Notes under the pieces: model-generated
Database searches by the model: none
Seen by the model: only the letters and a program-made list of their open reading frames with translations
What the model was told of the DNA's origin: nothing
Shown: positions 54,323-61,838 of the stretch, one piece after another
Layout: every line of letters starts with the position of its first letter
How positions within the stretch are numbered: position 1 is the first letter of the stretch
Assembly: GCA_050250755.1 (NCBI GenBank)
Contig: JBFWOB010000003.1
Location: forward strand, 124,001-188,000
Length of the DNA stretch: 64,000 nt
Origin: Ga0077555 sp050250755
GTDB taxonomy: Bacteria; Pseudomonadota; Alphaproteobacteria; Rhizobiales; Hyphomicrobiaceae
Direction: 5' to 3'
Position numbers and translations under genes: made by a program

Positions 54323-55715
54323 AGCAGGCCGAGGACCGCTTCGGCTGCGATGCGTTTGCAGTATTGCAACCGCAGCCGGCCTGTCCGACCGCTTTGGCTG
54401 TCTCGTCGCGGCAGCACGCATCCACCTCGGCCGGGCCACCGCAGCAATCAGCAGAGCCCTCGATCGGGGATCGTAAGCACACACCCGTCTCTGGCAAGAC
54501 GAGCTCGACGCGGTCAGCCGCTGCTTGGTCCCCCGCGATGTCGGCAACAATCGAGCGGACCTGCTCATAGCCGGTCAGCGCCAGGAATGTCGGCGCCCGT
54601 CCGTAGGACTTCATACCAGCGATGTAGAAGCCGGTCTCCGGCTGCGTGAGCTCACGCGCGCCGTGTGGGCGAACCGTGCCGCAGCTATGTTCGTTTGGAT
54701 CGATCAACGGGGCAAGAACGGTAGGGCAATCGAGCGGCAGATCGAGAGATAATCGGAGTTCCCGCAGAAACCCGAGTTCCGGCCGAAAGCCGGTTGCAAC
54801 AATCAATTCATCTACGATGACGTGCCGACCGCCGCAGGCCGGGCCGGACGCGATCCGCAAGCGACCTTCCTTATCGGTCAGATGCGTGACCCGGAACGCG
54901 GCTTCCGCCTGTAAATGCCCATCGGCGACCAATCGGGCAAAGGTCGATCCAAGTTCGCCACGCGCCGAGAGCTTGTCGTTGGCGCCGCCGCCGAAGGCCT
55001 TTTCCGGACAATTCCCGCGCAGCAGCCAGATGATAATCGTCCCAGGCGCTTCTTCTTTCAGAGCAACAAGGTCGATCACCGTTCCAATGGCCGAATGTCC
55101 GGCGCCTAGCACGGCAACCGTCTTGCCTGCATAACGCGCCCGGTCTGCACCGCGAACGTCTGGCATGCCGTAGGCGATACGACGCGCTTGTTCGGCCTCT
55201 CCGATCGCAGCCAATCCGTTGGCGCCAGCCGGATTGGGGGATGCCCAAGTGCCGGACGCATCGATCACGGCATCTGCCTCGATCGTCTCGGGACCTTTGC
55301 CGTTCTGAAAGCGGATCTCGAACGGCGCACCCTCGCGACCTTTGGTTTTGACTTTGTCGAAGCCAACTTTGCCGATCGCCGTCACGCGTGATGAAGTTTT
55401 GATATGCTCCCTGAGCACCGTTCGCGTCGCGAGAGGGGCGATGTAGTGCTCGATGAGATCGCTGCCTGTCGGATACGATTCAGGGTCGGGCGCGTTCCAG
55501 CCTGTTGCAACGAGCAGCCGCTCAGCAGCTTTGTCGATGTTGTACGCCCACGGCGAGAACATGCGCACGTGGCTCCATTGACGGACCGCGTACCCTGCCT
55601 CTGGCCCCGCTTCCAGCACGACAGGCCTCAGGTTGCGTTCAATCGCGTGAGCGGCAGCCGCGAGACCGACCGGCCCGGCCCCGATGATCGCCACGGTCTT
55701 TCTGCTCTCACTCAT
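54309..55715 (-). CDS. FAD-dependent oxidoreductase with cysteine-rich C-terminal tail, arsenic-associated
   Basis: 468 aa. FAD site GAGPVGLAAAAHA (residues about 12-24), second nucleotide motif AVLGAGHSAIGTVID, and the ATGF motif in VDELIVATGFRPELGF, as in flavin monooxygenases and pyridine nucleotide-disulfide-type enzymes. Residues from about 415 onward hold nine cysteines, mostly as CC or CxC pairs (SADCCGG, DACCRDE, GCGCN, SACCGRR), suited to bind arsenite or metal. Similar flavoproteins (some called ArsO) occur in ars operons; the reaction is unproven. It lies between arsR and an MFS exporter. Confidence 0.88.
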   Translation of the reverse strand: MSESRKTVAIIGAGPVGLAAAAHAIERNLRPVVLEAGPEAGYAVRQWSHVRMFSPWAYNIDKAAERLLVATGWNAPDPESYPTGSDLIEHYIAPLATRTVLREHIKTSSRVTAIGKVGFDKVKTKGREGAPFEIRFQNGKGPETIEADAVIDASGTWASPNPAGANGLAAIGEAEQARRIAYGMPDVRGADRARYAGKTVAVLGAGHSAIGTVIDLVALKEEAPGTIIIWLLRGNCPEKAFGGGANDKLSARGELGSTFARLVADGHLQAEAAFRVTHLTDKEGRLRIASGPACGGRHVIVDELIVATGFRPELGFLRELRLSLDLPLDCPTVLAPLIDPNEHSCGTVRPHGARELTQPETGFYIAGMKSYGRAPTFLALTGYEQVRSIVADIAGDQAAADRVELVLPETGVCLRSPIEGSADCCGGPAEVDACCRDETAKAVGQAGCGCNTANASQPKRSSACCGRR

Positions 55716-55757
55716 GGCTCTGTCCTTCCGGAATGATCGAACATAAAGGCAAATGCC

Positions 55758-56081
55758 TCACGTGGCATTCGCCTTCTGCTTCGGCGGCGGGCAAACGCCC
55801 TCCGCGCAGCACTCATCGACCAGGAAGCCGACCAGCGCGTTCATAACGTCGTAATTTGCGCGGCAAATGAGCGTCGTCGACTGGCGCTCCTGATGCACCA
55901 ACCCAACGATGAGCATCGTCTTCAGGTGATGCGAGAGCGTCGAAGGCGCGATGTCGAGCTTGGCTTGCAGCCTGCCAACGGCAAGTCCGTTGGCGCCTGC
56001 TTTGACCAGGGCACGGTAGATCTTGAGCCGAGTCGGATTGCCGAGGGCTTCAAGGCGAGCAGCTGCATCGTCGAGTTTCAT
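55758..56081 (-). CDS. arsR: ArsR-family arsenic-responsive repressor
   Basis: 107 aa, one winged-helix domain: ARLEALGNPTRLKIYRALV, recognition helix region LDIAPSTLSHHLKTM, wing HQERQSTTLICRANYD. A C-terminal DECCAEGVC cysteine cluster is a probable As(III) site, as in alphaproteobacterial and AfArsR-type sensors with C-terminal cysteines. The start at 56081 fits the family. It is divergent from acr3 and first in the leftward unit with the flavoprotein and MFS genes, so it probably represses both directions from the shared 81-bp gap. Confidence 0.92.
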   Translation of the reverse strand: MKLDDAAARLEALGNPTRLKIYRALVKAGANGLAVGRLQAKLDIAPSTLSHHLKTMLIVGLVHQERQSTTLICRANYDVMNALVGFLVDECCAEGVCPPPKQKANAT

Positions 56082-56112
56082 GGAGCCCTTGTAGCAAAGC
56101 GGTTGACCGGTG

Positions 56113-56140
56113 GCCATGATATTTCTAGAAGCATCGAATA
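56113..56140. promoter_or_regulatory. Candidate ArsR operator between arsR and acr3
   Basis: The 81-bp divergent gap contains the perfect 8-bp palindrome TTCTAGAA at 56123-56130 inside the AT-rich stretch ATATTTCTAGAAGCATCGAATAAAA. This is close to the A/T-rich inverted repeats bound by ArsR/SmtB proteins. It is the only such element in the gap. A TTGACC element at 56103-56108 could be a -35 box for acr3. Confidence 0.5.
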
Positions 56141-56162
56141 AAAGATCACCGGAGCATGAGCG

Positions 56163-57206
56163 ATGTCGACCTTCGAGCGCCATCTGACCGTCTGGGTTGC
56201 CCTTTGCATCGTTGTCGGCATTGCGCTCGGCTGGCTTATCCCGAGCGTTTTCCAGGCGATCGGCGCGGCCGAGATCGCAAAGGTCAACCTGCCGGTTGCA
56301 TTGCTGATCTGGCTGATGATCATTCCCATGCTGGTCAAAATCGACTTTGCCGCGTTGGGTAAGGTCAAGGAGCACTGGCGCGGCATCGGCGTGACGCTGT
56401 TCATCAACTGCGCGGTGAAGCCTTTTTCGATGGCTCTGCTGGGCTGGCTCTTCATCGGATGGCTGTTCCGGCCGTATTTACCGGCCGATCAGCTCAACAG
56501 CTACATCGCCGGCCTTATCTTGCTCGCGGCCGCGCCGTGCACTGCGATGGTTTTCGTCTGGAGCAATCTCTCGGACGGCGAACCGCATTTCACGCTGAGC
56601 CAAGTGGCGCTCAACGATGTGATCATGGTGTTTGCCTTCGCGCCGATCGTCGCGTTGTTGCTCGGCCTGTCCGCCATAACCGTGCCATGGCAGACGCTGC
56701 TGCTCTCGGTCATCCTCTACATCGTGGTGCCCGTCATCATTGCTCAGGCGGTGCGTAGGTCTGCTCTGGCGCATGGCGGCGAGGCCAGCTTGAAAGCGCT
56801 ACTTGCCAAGCTGGGGCCCGTCTCCCTCGTCGCGCTTCTCGCAACGCTTGTGCTGTTGTTCGGCTTCCAAGGTGAGCAGATCCTTGCGCAACCCTTGATC
56901 ATCGCCATGCTGGCGGTGCCGATCCTCATCCAGGTCTATTTCAATTCCGGACTGGCCTATCTGCTCAATCGCTGGACGGGCGAAGCACATTGCGTCGCTG
57001 CGCCGTCAGCTCTCATCGGCGCAAGCAACTTCTTCGAGCTTGCCGTTGCGGCTGCGATTAGCCTCTTCGGGTTCAACTCGGGCGCCGCACTCGCGACGGT
57101 AGTGGGGGTGCTTATCGAGGTGCCAGTGATGCTGTCGATCGTCAAGATCGTGAATGTGAGCAAGGAATGGTACGAGGCAGGCGCTCGCATCAGGCGCAGC
57201 GCCTAA
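56163..57206 (+). CDS. acr3: ACR3-family arsenite exporter
   Basis: 347 aa, ten helices. Signatures: TVWVALCIVVGIALGW, VNLPVALLIWLMIIPMLVKI, the conserved cysteine in AAAPCTAMVFVWSNLSDGEP (essential Cys of Acr3), LNDVIMVFAFAPIVALLLG, and the last helices IGASNFFELAVAAAISLFG with the conserved Glu. Pumps arsenite out through the inner membrane using the proton gradient. GGAG precedes the ATG. The stop overlaps the arsJ stop tail to tail. Confidence 0.96.
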   Translation: MSTFERHLTVWVALCIVVGIALGWLIPSVFQAIGAAEIAKVNLPVALLIWLMIIPMLVKIDFAALGKVKEHWRGIGVTLFINCAVKPFSMALLGWLFIGWLFRPYLPADQLNSYIAGLILLAAAPCTAMVFVWSNLSDGEPHFTLSQVALNDVIMVFAFAPIVALLLGLSAITVPWQTLLLSVILYIVVPVIIAQAVRRSALAHGGEASLKALLAKLGPVSLVALLATLVLLFGFQGEQILAQPLIIAMLAVPILIQVYFNSGLAYLLNRWTGEAHCVAAPSALIGASNFFELAVAAAISLFGFNSGAALATVVGVLIEVPVMLSIVKIVNVSKEWYEAGARIRRSA

Positions 57207-58403
57207 GCCTTGGCGGGCTGATCAGGCATGGCGCGAGCCGAAGTGACGATTGGCAACATCAGCGTGACCACCCAGCATGCCACAAGCATCGCCGCAGACC
57301 CGGCAAGGCACGCGATCATGCCGCCGGTCTGATAGAGCGCGCCCGATAGAAGAATGCCCATCAACCGGCCGAGGGCGTTGGCCGCGTAGTAGAAGCCGAC
57401 ATCCTCGGCGGCTTCTCGGAGCCCGCATAGGCAAGGATCAGATACGAGTGAAGCGATGAGTTCACCGCAAAGGGCAGCCCGAAGATCGCAAGACCAACGA
57501 CGAGGAGTACGTCCGGTCGCGCGACGTTTCCGCTCACGAGCAGGATTGCGAGCGCGACCGGGATGGCGGTCAGAACGAGAGCCCAGACGCGCGCTGCCGG
57601 AACCTCGGCCCTCAGCCCATCCACGCTGCGCGACACGAGCCGCGGCGCAACGGCCTGTACGGCTCCAGAAGCGCCAGCCATTGGCATAGAAAAACACCGG
57701 TAACCCGACGACAAACCAGATGTCGCGCGCACCGAAGAGGAACACGCGTGCGGCCGCCAGCAGGTTGACGGCGCGAGACTTTGCGAACAGCTCTTTTACG
57801 GATTTCGAGGACTTCGCCTTGCCGAGCTGGCGCGGCAGTAAGATGACACCGAGAGCGAAGATCAACCCGATCAGCGCCGTCATCAGCCACAATGCCGGCC
57901 TAAAGCCGAGCCAATCAAGCAGCAGGCCGCCGACGAAGAAACCAGCGCCTTCATGGCGTTCTTGGAGCCTGTGAACCAAGCAACCCACTCAAAAGCCGGC
58001 CTGAGCCTTCCGCCGATGTCACCTTGATGGCGGACTTGGACGCCGTCTTCGTGAAATCTTTCGCGAAGCCCGAGAGGCCTTGCGCTGTCACGCCTCAGAC
58101 CACCGAACCTATTGCCGTCCATGCCGGATCGAGGGCTGAGAGCATCACCAGCCCGAGAACCTGCAACGCTTGCCCGACCGCAAGCATCGCCGTAATGCCA
58201 AACCGAACGGCCAACCATCCTCCAGCGATATTGGCGACGATGCCGGCAAACTCATAGAGCAGGAACAGAAACGACAGCGTGAAAGGCGAATAGCCGAGCT
58301 TGAAGAAGTGCAGCAGCACGAGCATCCGCAGCGCCCCGTCGACCAAGGTGAAGCCCCAGTACGACGCCGTGACCACGAGATAGTTGCGGACCGCGTGCTG
58401 CAT
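57203..58403 (-). pseudogene. arsJ: arsJ (1-arseno-3-phosphoglycerate MFS exporter), multiply disrupted
   Basis: ArsJ sequence is seen across the whole 1.2 kb but in several frames. Reading leftwards from the ATG at 58403: RNYLVVTASYWGFTLVDGAL to AIGSVV, then an in-frame TGA at 58095-58097. The same frame continues VTAQGLSGFAKDFTK; one base is lost at 57991-57994 (A run), another at about 57948-57950. Then there is a long intact block (LLLDWLGFRPALWLM to VFFYANGW), a frame change with a probable small in-phase loss near 57675, the block LVSRSVDGLRAEV to LILAYAGSEK, and a fourth one-base loss near 57411 before VGFYYAANALGRLMG. The start is one base after the GAPDH stop. Intact ArsJ proteins are about 400 aa. 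Confidence 0.9.
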
Positions 58404-58404
58404 C

Positions 58405-59448
58405 TTACCGCTCCGCAGCGATGACGATGTTGGCGAGGTCCACCAGTCGGCAAACGTATCCCATCTCGTTATCGTACCACGTGTAGACTTTCAGCATCGT
58501 GCCGTCTGTCACCATCGTGTGCACGGCATCGACGATCGCGCTGCGCGTGTCGTTGCGGTAGTCGGCCGACACAAGTGGCCGCGTCTCGTAACCAAGGATT
58601 CCGGCAAGGGGGCCACGCGCCGCTGCTTCGAACAGTTCGTTCACCTCGGCCTGCGTCGTTGGCCGGTTCAGTTCGAAGACGCAATCCGTGAGGCTGGCGT
58701 TGAGAACGGGAACACGCACTGCGTGGCCGTTCAGCTTCCCCTTCAACTCCGGATAGATCAGCGCAATTGCAGTCGCGCTGCCGGTCGTCGTCGGAATCAT
58801 AGACAGCAGCGTCGAGCGCGCACGCCGTAGATCCTTGTGCGGGAAATCGACCACCACGTTGGTGTTGCTCGAATCGTGGATCGTGGTGATCTGTCCGTGC
58901 CGGATTCCGAGTGTCTCGTGCACCACCTTTACGATCGGCGCGAGACAGTTGGTGGTGCACGACGCTGCCGTCAGCAACCTGTGTTGCTTGGGATCGTAGA
59001 GCTGATCGTTGACGCCGACGACGACGTTGAGGGCGCGCTCGTCTTTGACGGGCGCTGCCACGATCACGCGTTTCACGCCGCGCGCAAAGTAGACTTCGAG
59101 CTCTTCTGGCTTCAGGAACTTGCCCGTGCATTCGAGGACGATATCGCAGCCGAGATCGCCCCAAGGCACATCGCCGGGCGACGCAGCTTCCGAGAAACCG
59201 ATGCACGTATCATCAATTCTGATGGCGGACCTGCCATCGATTTCGAACTTGGCGTGCCATCGACCGTGCACGCTGTCGAACTCGAGGAGATGCGACGTCG
59301 TCGCGGCACCGCCCTTGACCTCGTTGATGTGGACGACATCAAGCCGGTTCGAAGACCGGGGATCATTTGTAGCACGGCGGACCGCGCCCATCGCAGCGCG
59401 CAAGGCGAGGCGGCCCATGCGCCCCATTCCGTTGATGCCGACTTTCAT
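58405..59448 (-). CDS. ArsJ-associated glyceraldehyde-3-phosphate dehydrogenase
   Basis: 347 aa. NAD site VGINGMGRMGRLALRAA at the N-terminus. Catalytic Cys in AASCTTNCLAPIVKV, with His in IRHGQITTIHDSSNTN (the HD-S-S-N-T-N form is that of the arsenate-linked GapDH, rather than HDITNTQ of the glycolytic enzyme). C-terminal WYDNEMGYVCRLVDL. In ars operons this enzyme adds arsenate to glyceraldehyde-3-phosphate, making 1-arseno-3-phosphoglycerate that ArsJ exports. The ATG at 59448 has GAGGGA upstream. It lies 13 bases after the ArsR-ArsC gene. Its ArsJ partner is broken in this sequence. Confidence 0.93.
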   Translation of the reverse strand: MKVGINGMGRMGRLALRAAMGAVRRATNDPRSSNRLDVVHINEVKGGAATTSHLLEFDSVHGRWHAKFEIDGRSAIRIDDTCIGFSEAASPGDVPWGDLGCDIVLECTGKFLKPEELEVYFARGVKRVIVAAPVKDERALNVVVGVNDQLYDPKQHRLLTAASCTTNCLAPIVKVVHETLGIRHGQITTIHDSSNTNVVVDFPHKDLRRARSTLLSMIPTTTGSATAIALIYPELKGKLNGHAVRVPVLNASLTDCVFELNRPTTQAEVNELFEAAARGPLAGILGYETRPLVSADYRNDTRSAIVDAVHTMVTDGTMLKVYTWYDNEMGYVCRLVDLANIVIAAER

Positions 59449-59461
59449 TGTTCCCTCGGCG

Positions 59462-60250
59462 CTATCGGGCCATGCGTGCGCTATCACCAAGCTCGTCAAG
59501 ACGTGCTTTCAGCGCCATTTTGTCGAGCGTTGCGAACGGAAGGCTCGTGAAGGCCTCCAGCCGACGCCTAACCATTCCGTAAAGCTCATTGAGCAACGTC
59601 ACTCGTTCGACGCCCGAGCCCATAAATTTGGCCGGATCGGGAAACGGCCAGGACGCCGTCAACGGACGCGTGCCGAGATCGGGGCATGCCTCTCCCTCCG
59701 GCACATCGCAGAGCGTGATAACGAAGTCCATGCGCGGTGCGTTGGCCCCGGTGAATTCGAGCCACGACTTCGAGCGCAACTTGCTAATGTCGTGTCCCAT
59801 CACTCGAAGGCGATCGAGGACCTCCGGCACGGGCGTTGCCGCCGGCTCGGTTCCCGCCGAATAAGCATGGAACCGTCCGCCGCCAACCTTCTCCAGAATG
59901 GCTTCGGCCAGGATCGAGCGGGCGGAATTGCGCGTGCAGATGAACAAAACATTGAATGCCGGCTGCATGCTTTTGCTCTCATCGCCTTTGTCATCAGGAA
60001 GTAGTCTTGCGAGATCCCCGCAAAGCTCCGGGCGGCCGCCGCAACAGGTCTCGGCCAGGAAGCTGAAGAGCGCGCGCCCGGCGAACCGGACGGCGTAGAT
60101 CACGTGCCGGCCCTGGCGTGTCGACTGGACGAGGCCGGCCTGCTCGAGCGCCGAGAGATGGAACGACAGTGTCGATGGCGGTTGATCGAGGTTGCGTGCC
60201 AGCTCACCCGCTGCCATGCCCGACGCACCATGGCTCGCCAGCATCCGCAT
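59462..60250 (-). CDS. ArsR-ArsC fusion protein, N-terminally shortened at a recombination junction
   Basis: 262 aa. Residues 1-85 are an ArsR winged helix lacking the first 15-20 residues: MAAGELARNLDQPPSTLSFH, QGRHVIYAVRFAGRALFSFL, and the arsenite-site motif ETCCGGRPELCGD. Residues about 95-230 are a thioredoxin-type low-molecular-weight arsenate reductase: LFICTRNSARSILAEAIL (catalytic P-loop CTRNSARS), AYSAGTEP, ITLCDVPEGEACP. Just upstream of the ATG at 60250 the reading passes, without a gap, into a P-type ATPase fragment, so the first ArsR helix is gone. The reductase half should be functional; DNA binding may not be. Confidence 0.88.
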   Translation of the reverse strand: MRMLASHGASGMAAGELARNLDQPPSTLSFHLSALEQAGLVQSTRQGRHVIYAVRFAGRALFSFLAETCCGGRPELCGDLARLLPDDKGDESKSMQPAFNVLFICTRNSARSILAEAILEKVGGGRFHAYSAGTEPAATPVPEVLDRLRVMGHDISKLRSKSWLEFTGANAPRMDFVITLCDVPEGEACPDLGTRPLTASWPFPDPAKFMGSGVERVTLLNELYGMVRRRLEAFTSLPFATLDKMALKARLDELGDSARMAR

Positions 60251-60798
60251 ACGGGCCCCGCTTCCTTCAATCGTGCGATCTCGGCAAGCTTGGCATCGGG
60301 CAGCAGCTCGGCACGCGCTTCCATGCCCAGCTGACCAGCGATGGCCCTAGCCGTGCGCGCATTGTCGCCCGTCAGCATCAGCGCTGCGATACCCTTCGAC
60401 GTCAGTTGTTTGACAGCGTCGACTGCGTCGGCGCGCGGTTCGTCACGCAGGGCAATCAGGCCCTCGATGGTCTTGCCGGACATCAGGACGACGACGGTTT
60501 TGCCTTCACTTTCGAGCACAGTAATCCGATCAGCCATCGCTGGCGCGATTGTCGCTTGCTCCGCTGCATGGCGTGGCGAACCGACGGATGCAAAGCCGCT
60601 CTTCAATCTGGCGGTCACGGCCTTGCCTGGAATCGCCTGACTGCCGCCGAAGACGGCGGGAAGTTCGAGCTTGCGGGCCTTCGCAACCCCGACAATCGCC
60701 TGCCCGAGCGGATGACTGGTGTTGCCCTCGACAGCAGCAGCACGCGCGAGGATGGTGTTGTCATCGCCGGTAACAGCAACGACACTCGTGACCTGCGG
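60251..60798 (-). pseudogene. Heavy-metal P1B-type ATPase internal fragment
   Basis: About 180 codons from the nucleotide-binding and P-domain: VVAVTGDDNTILARAAAVEG, TSHPLGQAIVGVAKARKL (the S-x-H-P-L motif of metal ATPases), GKTVVVLMSGKTIEGLIALR, and ALMLTGDNARTARAIAGQLG, ending in LAEIARLKEAGPV. The DKTGT phosphorylation site and the GDGxND motif fall just outside on either side. Both ends are joined directly to unrelated genes (DnaE2 fragment at about 60798, ArsR-ArsC at 60250). Confidence 0.88.
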
Positions 60799-60799
60799 C

Positions 60800-60944
60800 C
60801 GGCCTTGCGGGCAAAGCGCACGATGTCATAAACGGTGAGGAAGTAGGACGCGCAGTCGAGTTCCGCGATGAGCGCCAGTTCATGATTGATGGCGGCCTGC
60901 ACCTTATCGGGAACACCCTCGGGGTAGCGTTCACGCGCGCCCAT
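60800..60944 (-). pseudogene. Error-prone DNA polymerase (DnaE2-type) internal fragment
   Basis: About 45 codons reading ERYPEGVPDKVQAAINHELA and IAELDCASYFLTVYDIVRFA. This is the E-x-x-Y-P-x-G-x-P and I-x-x-L-x-Y-x-x-Y-F-L-T-V-x-D-I-V-x-F-A block conserved in DnaE2 and related DNA polymerase III alpha subunits. No start or stop belongs to it. It abuts the P-type ATPase fragment. Confidence 0.82.
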
Positions 60945-61052
60945 GCGGGTACCATCTTGCCAACAACACTGATGCCATCGGCATCAAACCATGGCCGGAA
61001 AGCAAGACGATTCCGGTGATTTGCGTTATGCTCATGGCAAAAAGAAGCCGCC

Positions 61053-61337
61053 ATGAAGCGGCTGCCATTCCCTCAAGCGATGTCCACTCTCACCGGGATT
61101 GCCCGCACGTTTGGCCAAGACGAGCTCATCGTCTCAAAAACCGACCTCAAGGGCCACACCACCAATGTCAACGATGTATGCCTGCGGCTGGCTGGCTACA
61201 CTGAAAACCAGGTTATAGGCGCGCCCCATTGCCTGATCCGCCATCCGCATATGCCCCACGGTGTGTTCCGCCTTCTCTGCAACCGGCTATCCGGAGGCAA
61301 TAGGCGAGAGACAAACTGGGGCAGAGAATATCTGTGA
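61053..61337 (+). pseudogene. PAS-domain (Aer-like) sensor N-terminal fragment
   Basis: Up to 94 codons. FGQDELIVSKTDLKGHTTNV, LRLAGYTENQVIGAPHCLIR and HPHMPHGVFRLLCNRL match the N-terminal PAS domain of aerotaxis-type chemoreceptors (D-E-x-I-V-S-K-T-D-x-x-G, H-x-x-I-R-H-P-x-M-P). The match stops near 61295 where the domain would continue, and the frame ends soon after. No chemoreceptor signalling domain follows. A start at 61053 or 61080 is possible, so the fragment might still be translated. Confidence 0.78.
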
Positions 61338-61396
61338 ACTAACCCGATATCGCGTTATGCAGGTTATCCGATATTTTTGGACGGGAATGGCTGAAA

Positions 61397-61660
61397 CTAG
61401 CCGTGATTGGTTGAGGCAAGGAGATAGAACCCTCCTCGCGCGGGGAGACGCACATCCGCCAAAATGGCGATAGCAACGAGGGTTGCAGCAATAATGCCAA
61501 CGCTCCAGTAGATAGTGAATTGGATTTTGGTCGCCCCGACACCATAGTCGCTGATAGCGTCACTGACGGGATCGTAATCGCCGCGAGCGTGTAGCCCGAT
61601 GAGCAAGGCCAACTGAACAAGATAAGCCAGTGCGGCCAAATGGTAGACGATACGCATCCG
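61397..61660 (-). pseudogene. DUF998-like membrane protein, truncated
   Basis: 88 codons from the ATG at 61660. LAALAYLVQLALLIGLH (helix 1), YDPVSDAISDYGVGATKIQF (the conserved S-x-x-I-S-D-Y loop of DUF998), and a helix SVGIIAATLVAIAILADV. DUF998 proteins have about six helices and 200 residues; here the chain ends after two, in sequence unlike the family. Probably a remnant. Confidence 0.65.
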
Positions 61661-61712
61661 GAATTCTTCCCGGGTCAAGGCTCAAGTACTTCAGACATAA
61701 GTTTTAATCCTG

Positions 61713-61838
61713 TCAGAAAGAAGCCGGTGTGTCGGTCGCTGTTCCGCCAAGTGCGGTTCCAGCTTCGTTGCTGATGTCGGGATTGTTCAGGTGCTGAAGC
61801 AGGACAGACGGGCCCTGCGCCGTAACGGATGCGTTCAT
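61713..61838 (-). CDS. Short open reading frame with good ribosome site (41 aa)
   Basis: ATG at 61838 preceded by AGAGGAGAAG at a normal distance. The peptide starts MNASVTAQGPSVLLQHL and ends GTALGGTATDTPASF. It has no charged cluster, no membrane helix and no cysteine; it contains a Gly/Ala/Thr-rich C-terminal half, as seen in some modified-peptide precursors, but no processing enzyme is nearby. It might instead be a leader peptide. Not recognised. Confidence 0.4.
   Translation of the reverse strand: MNASVTAQGPSVLLQHLNNPDISNEAGTALGGTATDTPASF

Noticed and set aside
52443..54447. Several frames of 60-180 codons inside the two MFS genes
   Set aside because: They are out of frame with the membrane-helix pattern and were treated as shadows, except where they document the frameshift.
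55893..56375. Extended 205-codon version of ArsR starting inside acr3
   Set aside because: The extra 98 residues are antisense to acr3; ArsR proteins start at about the ATG chosen.
60931..61035. 34-codon leftward frame starting MSITQITGIV
   Set aside because: Hydrophobic and briefly suggestive of an ATPase helix, but too short, without a ribosome site, and not matched to any family.
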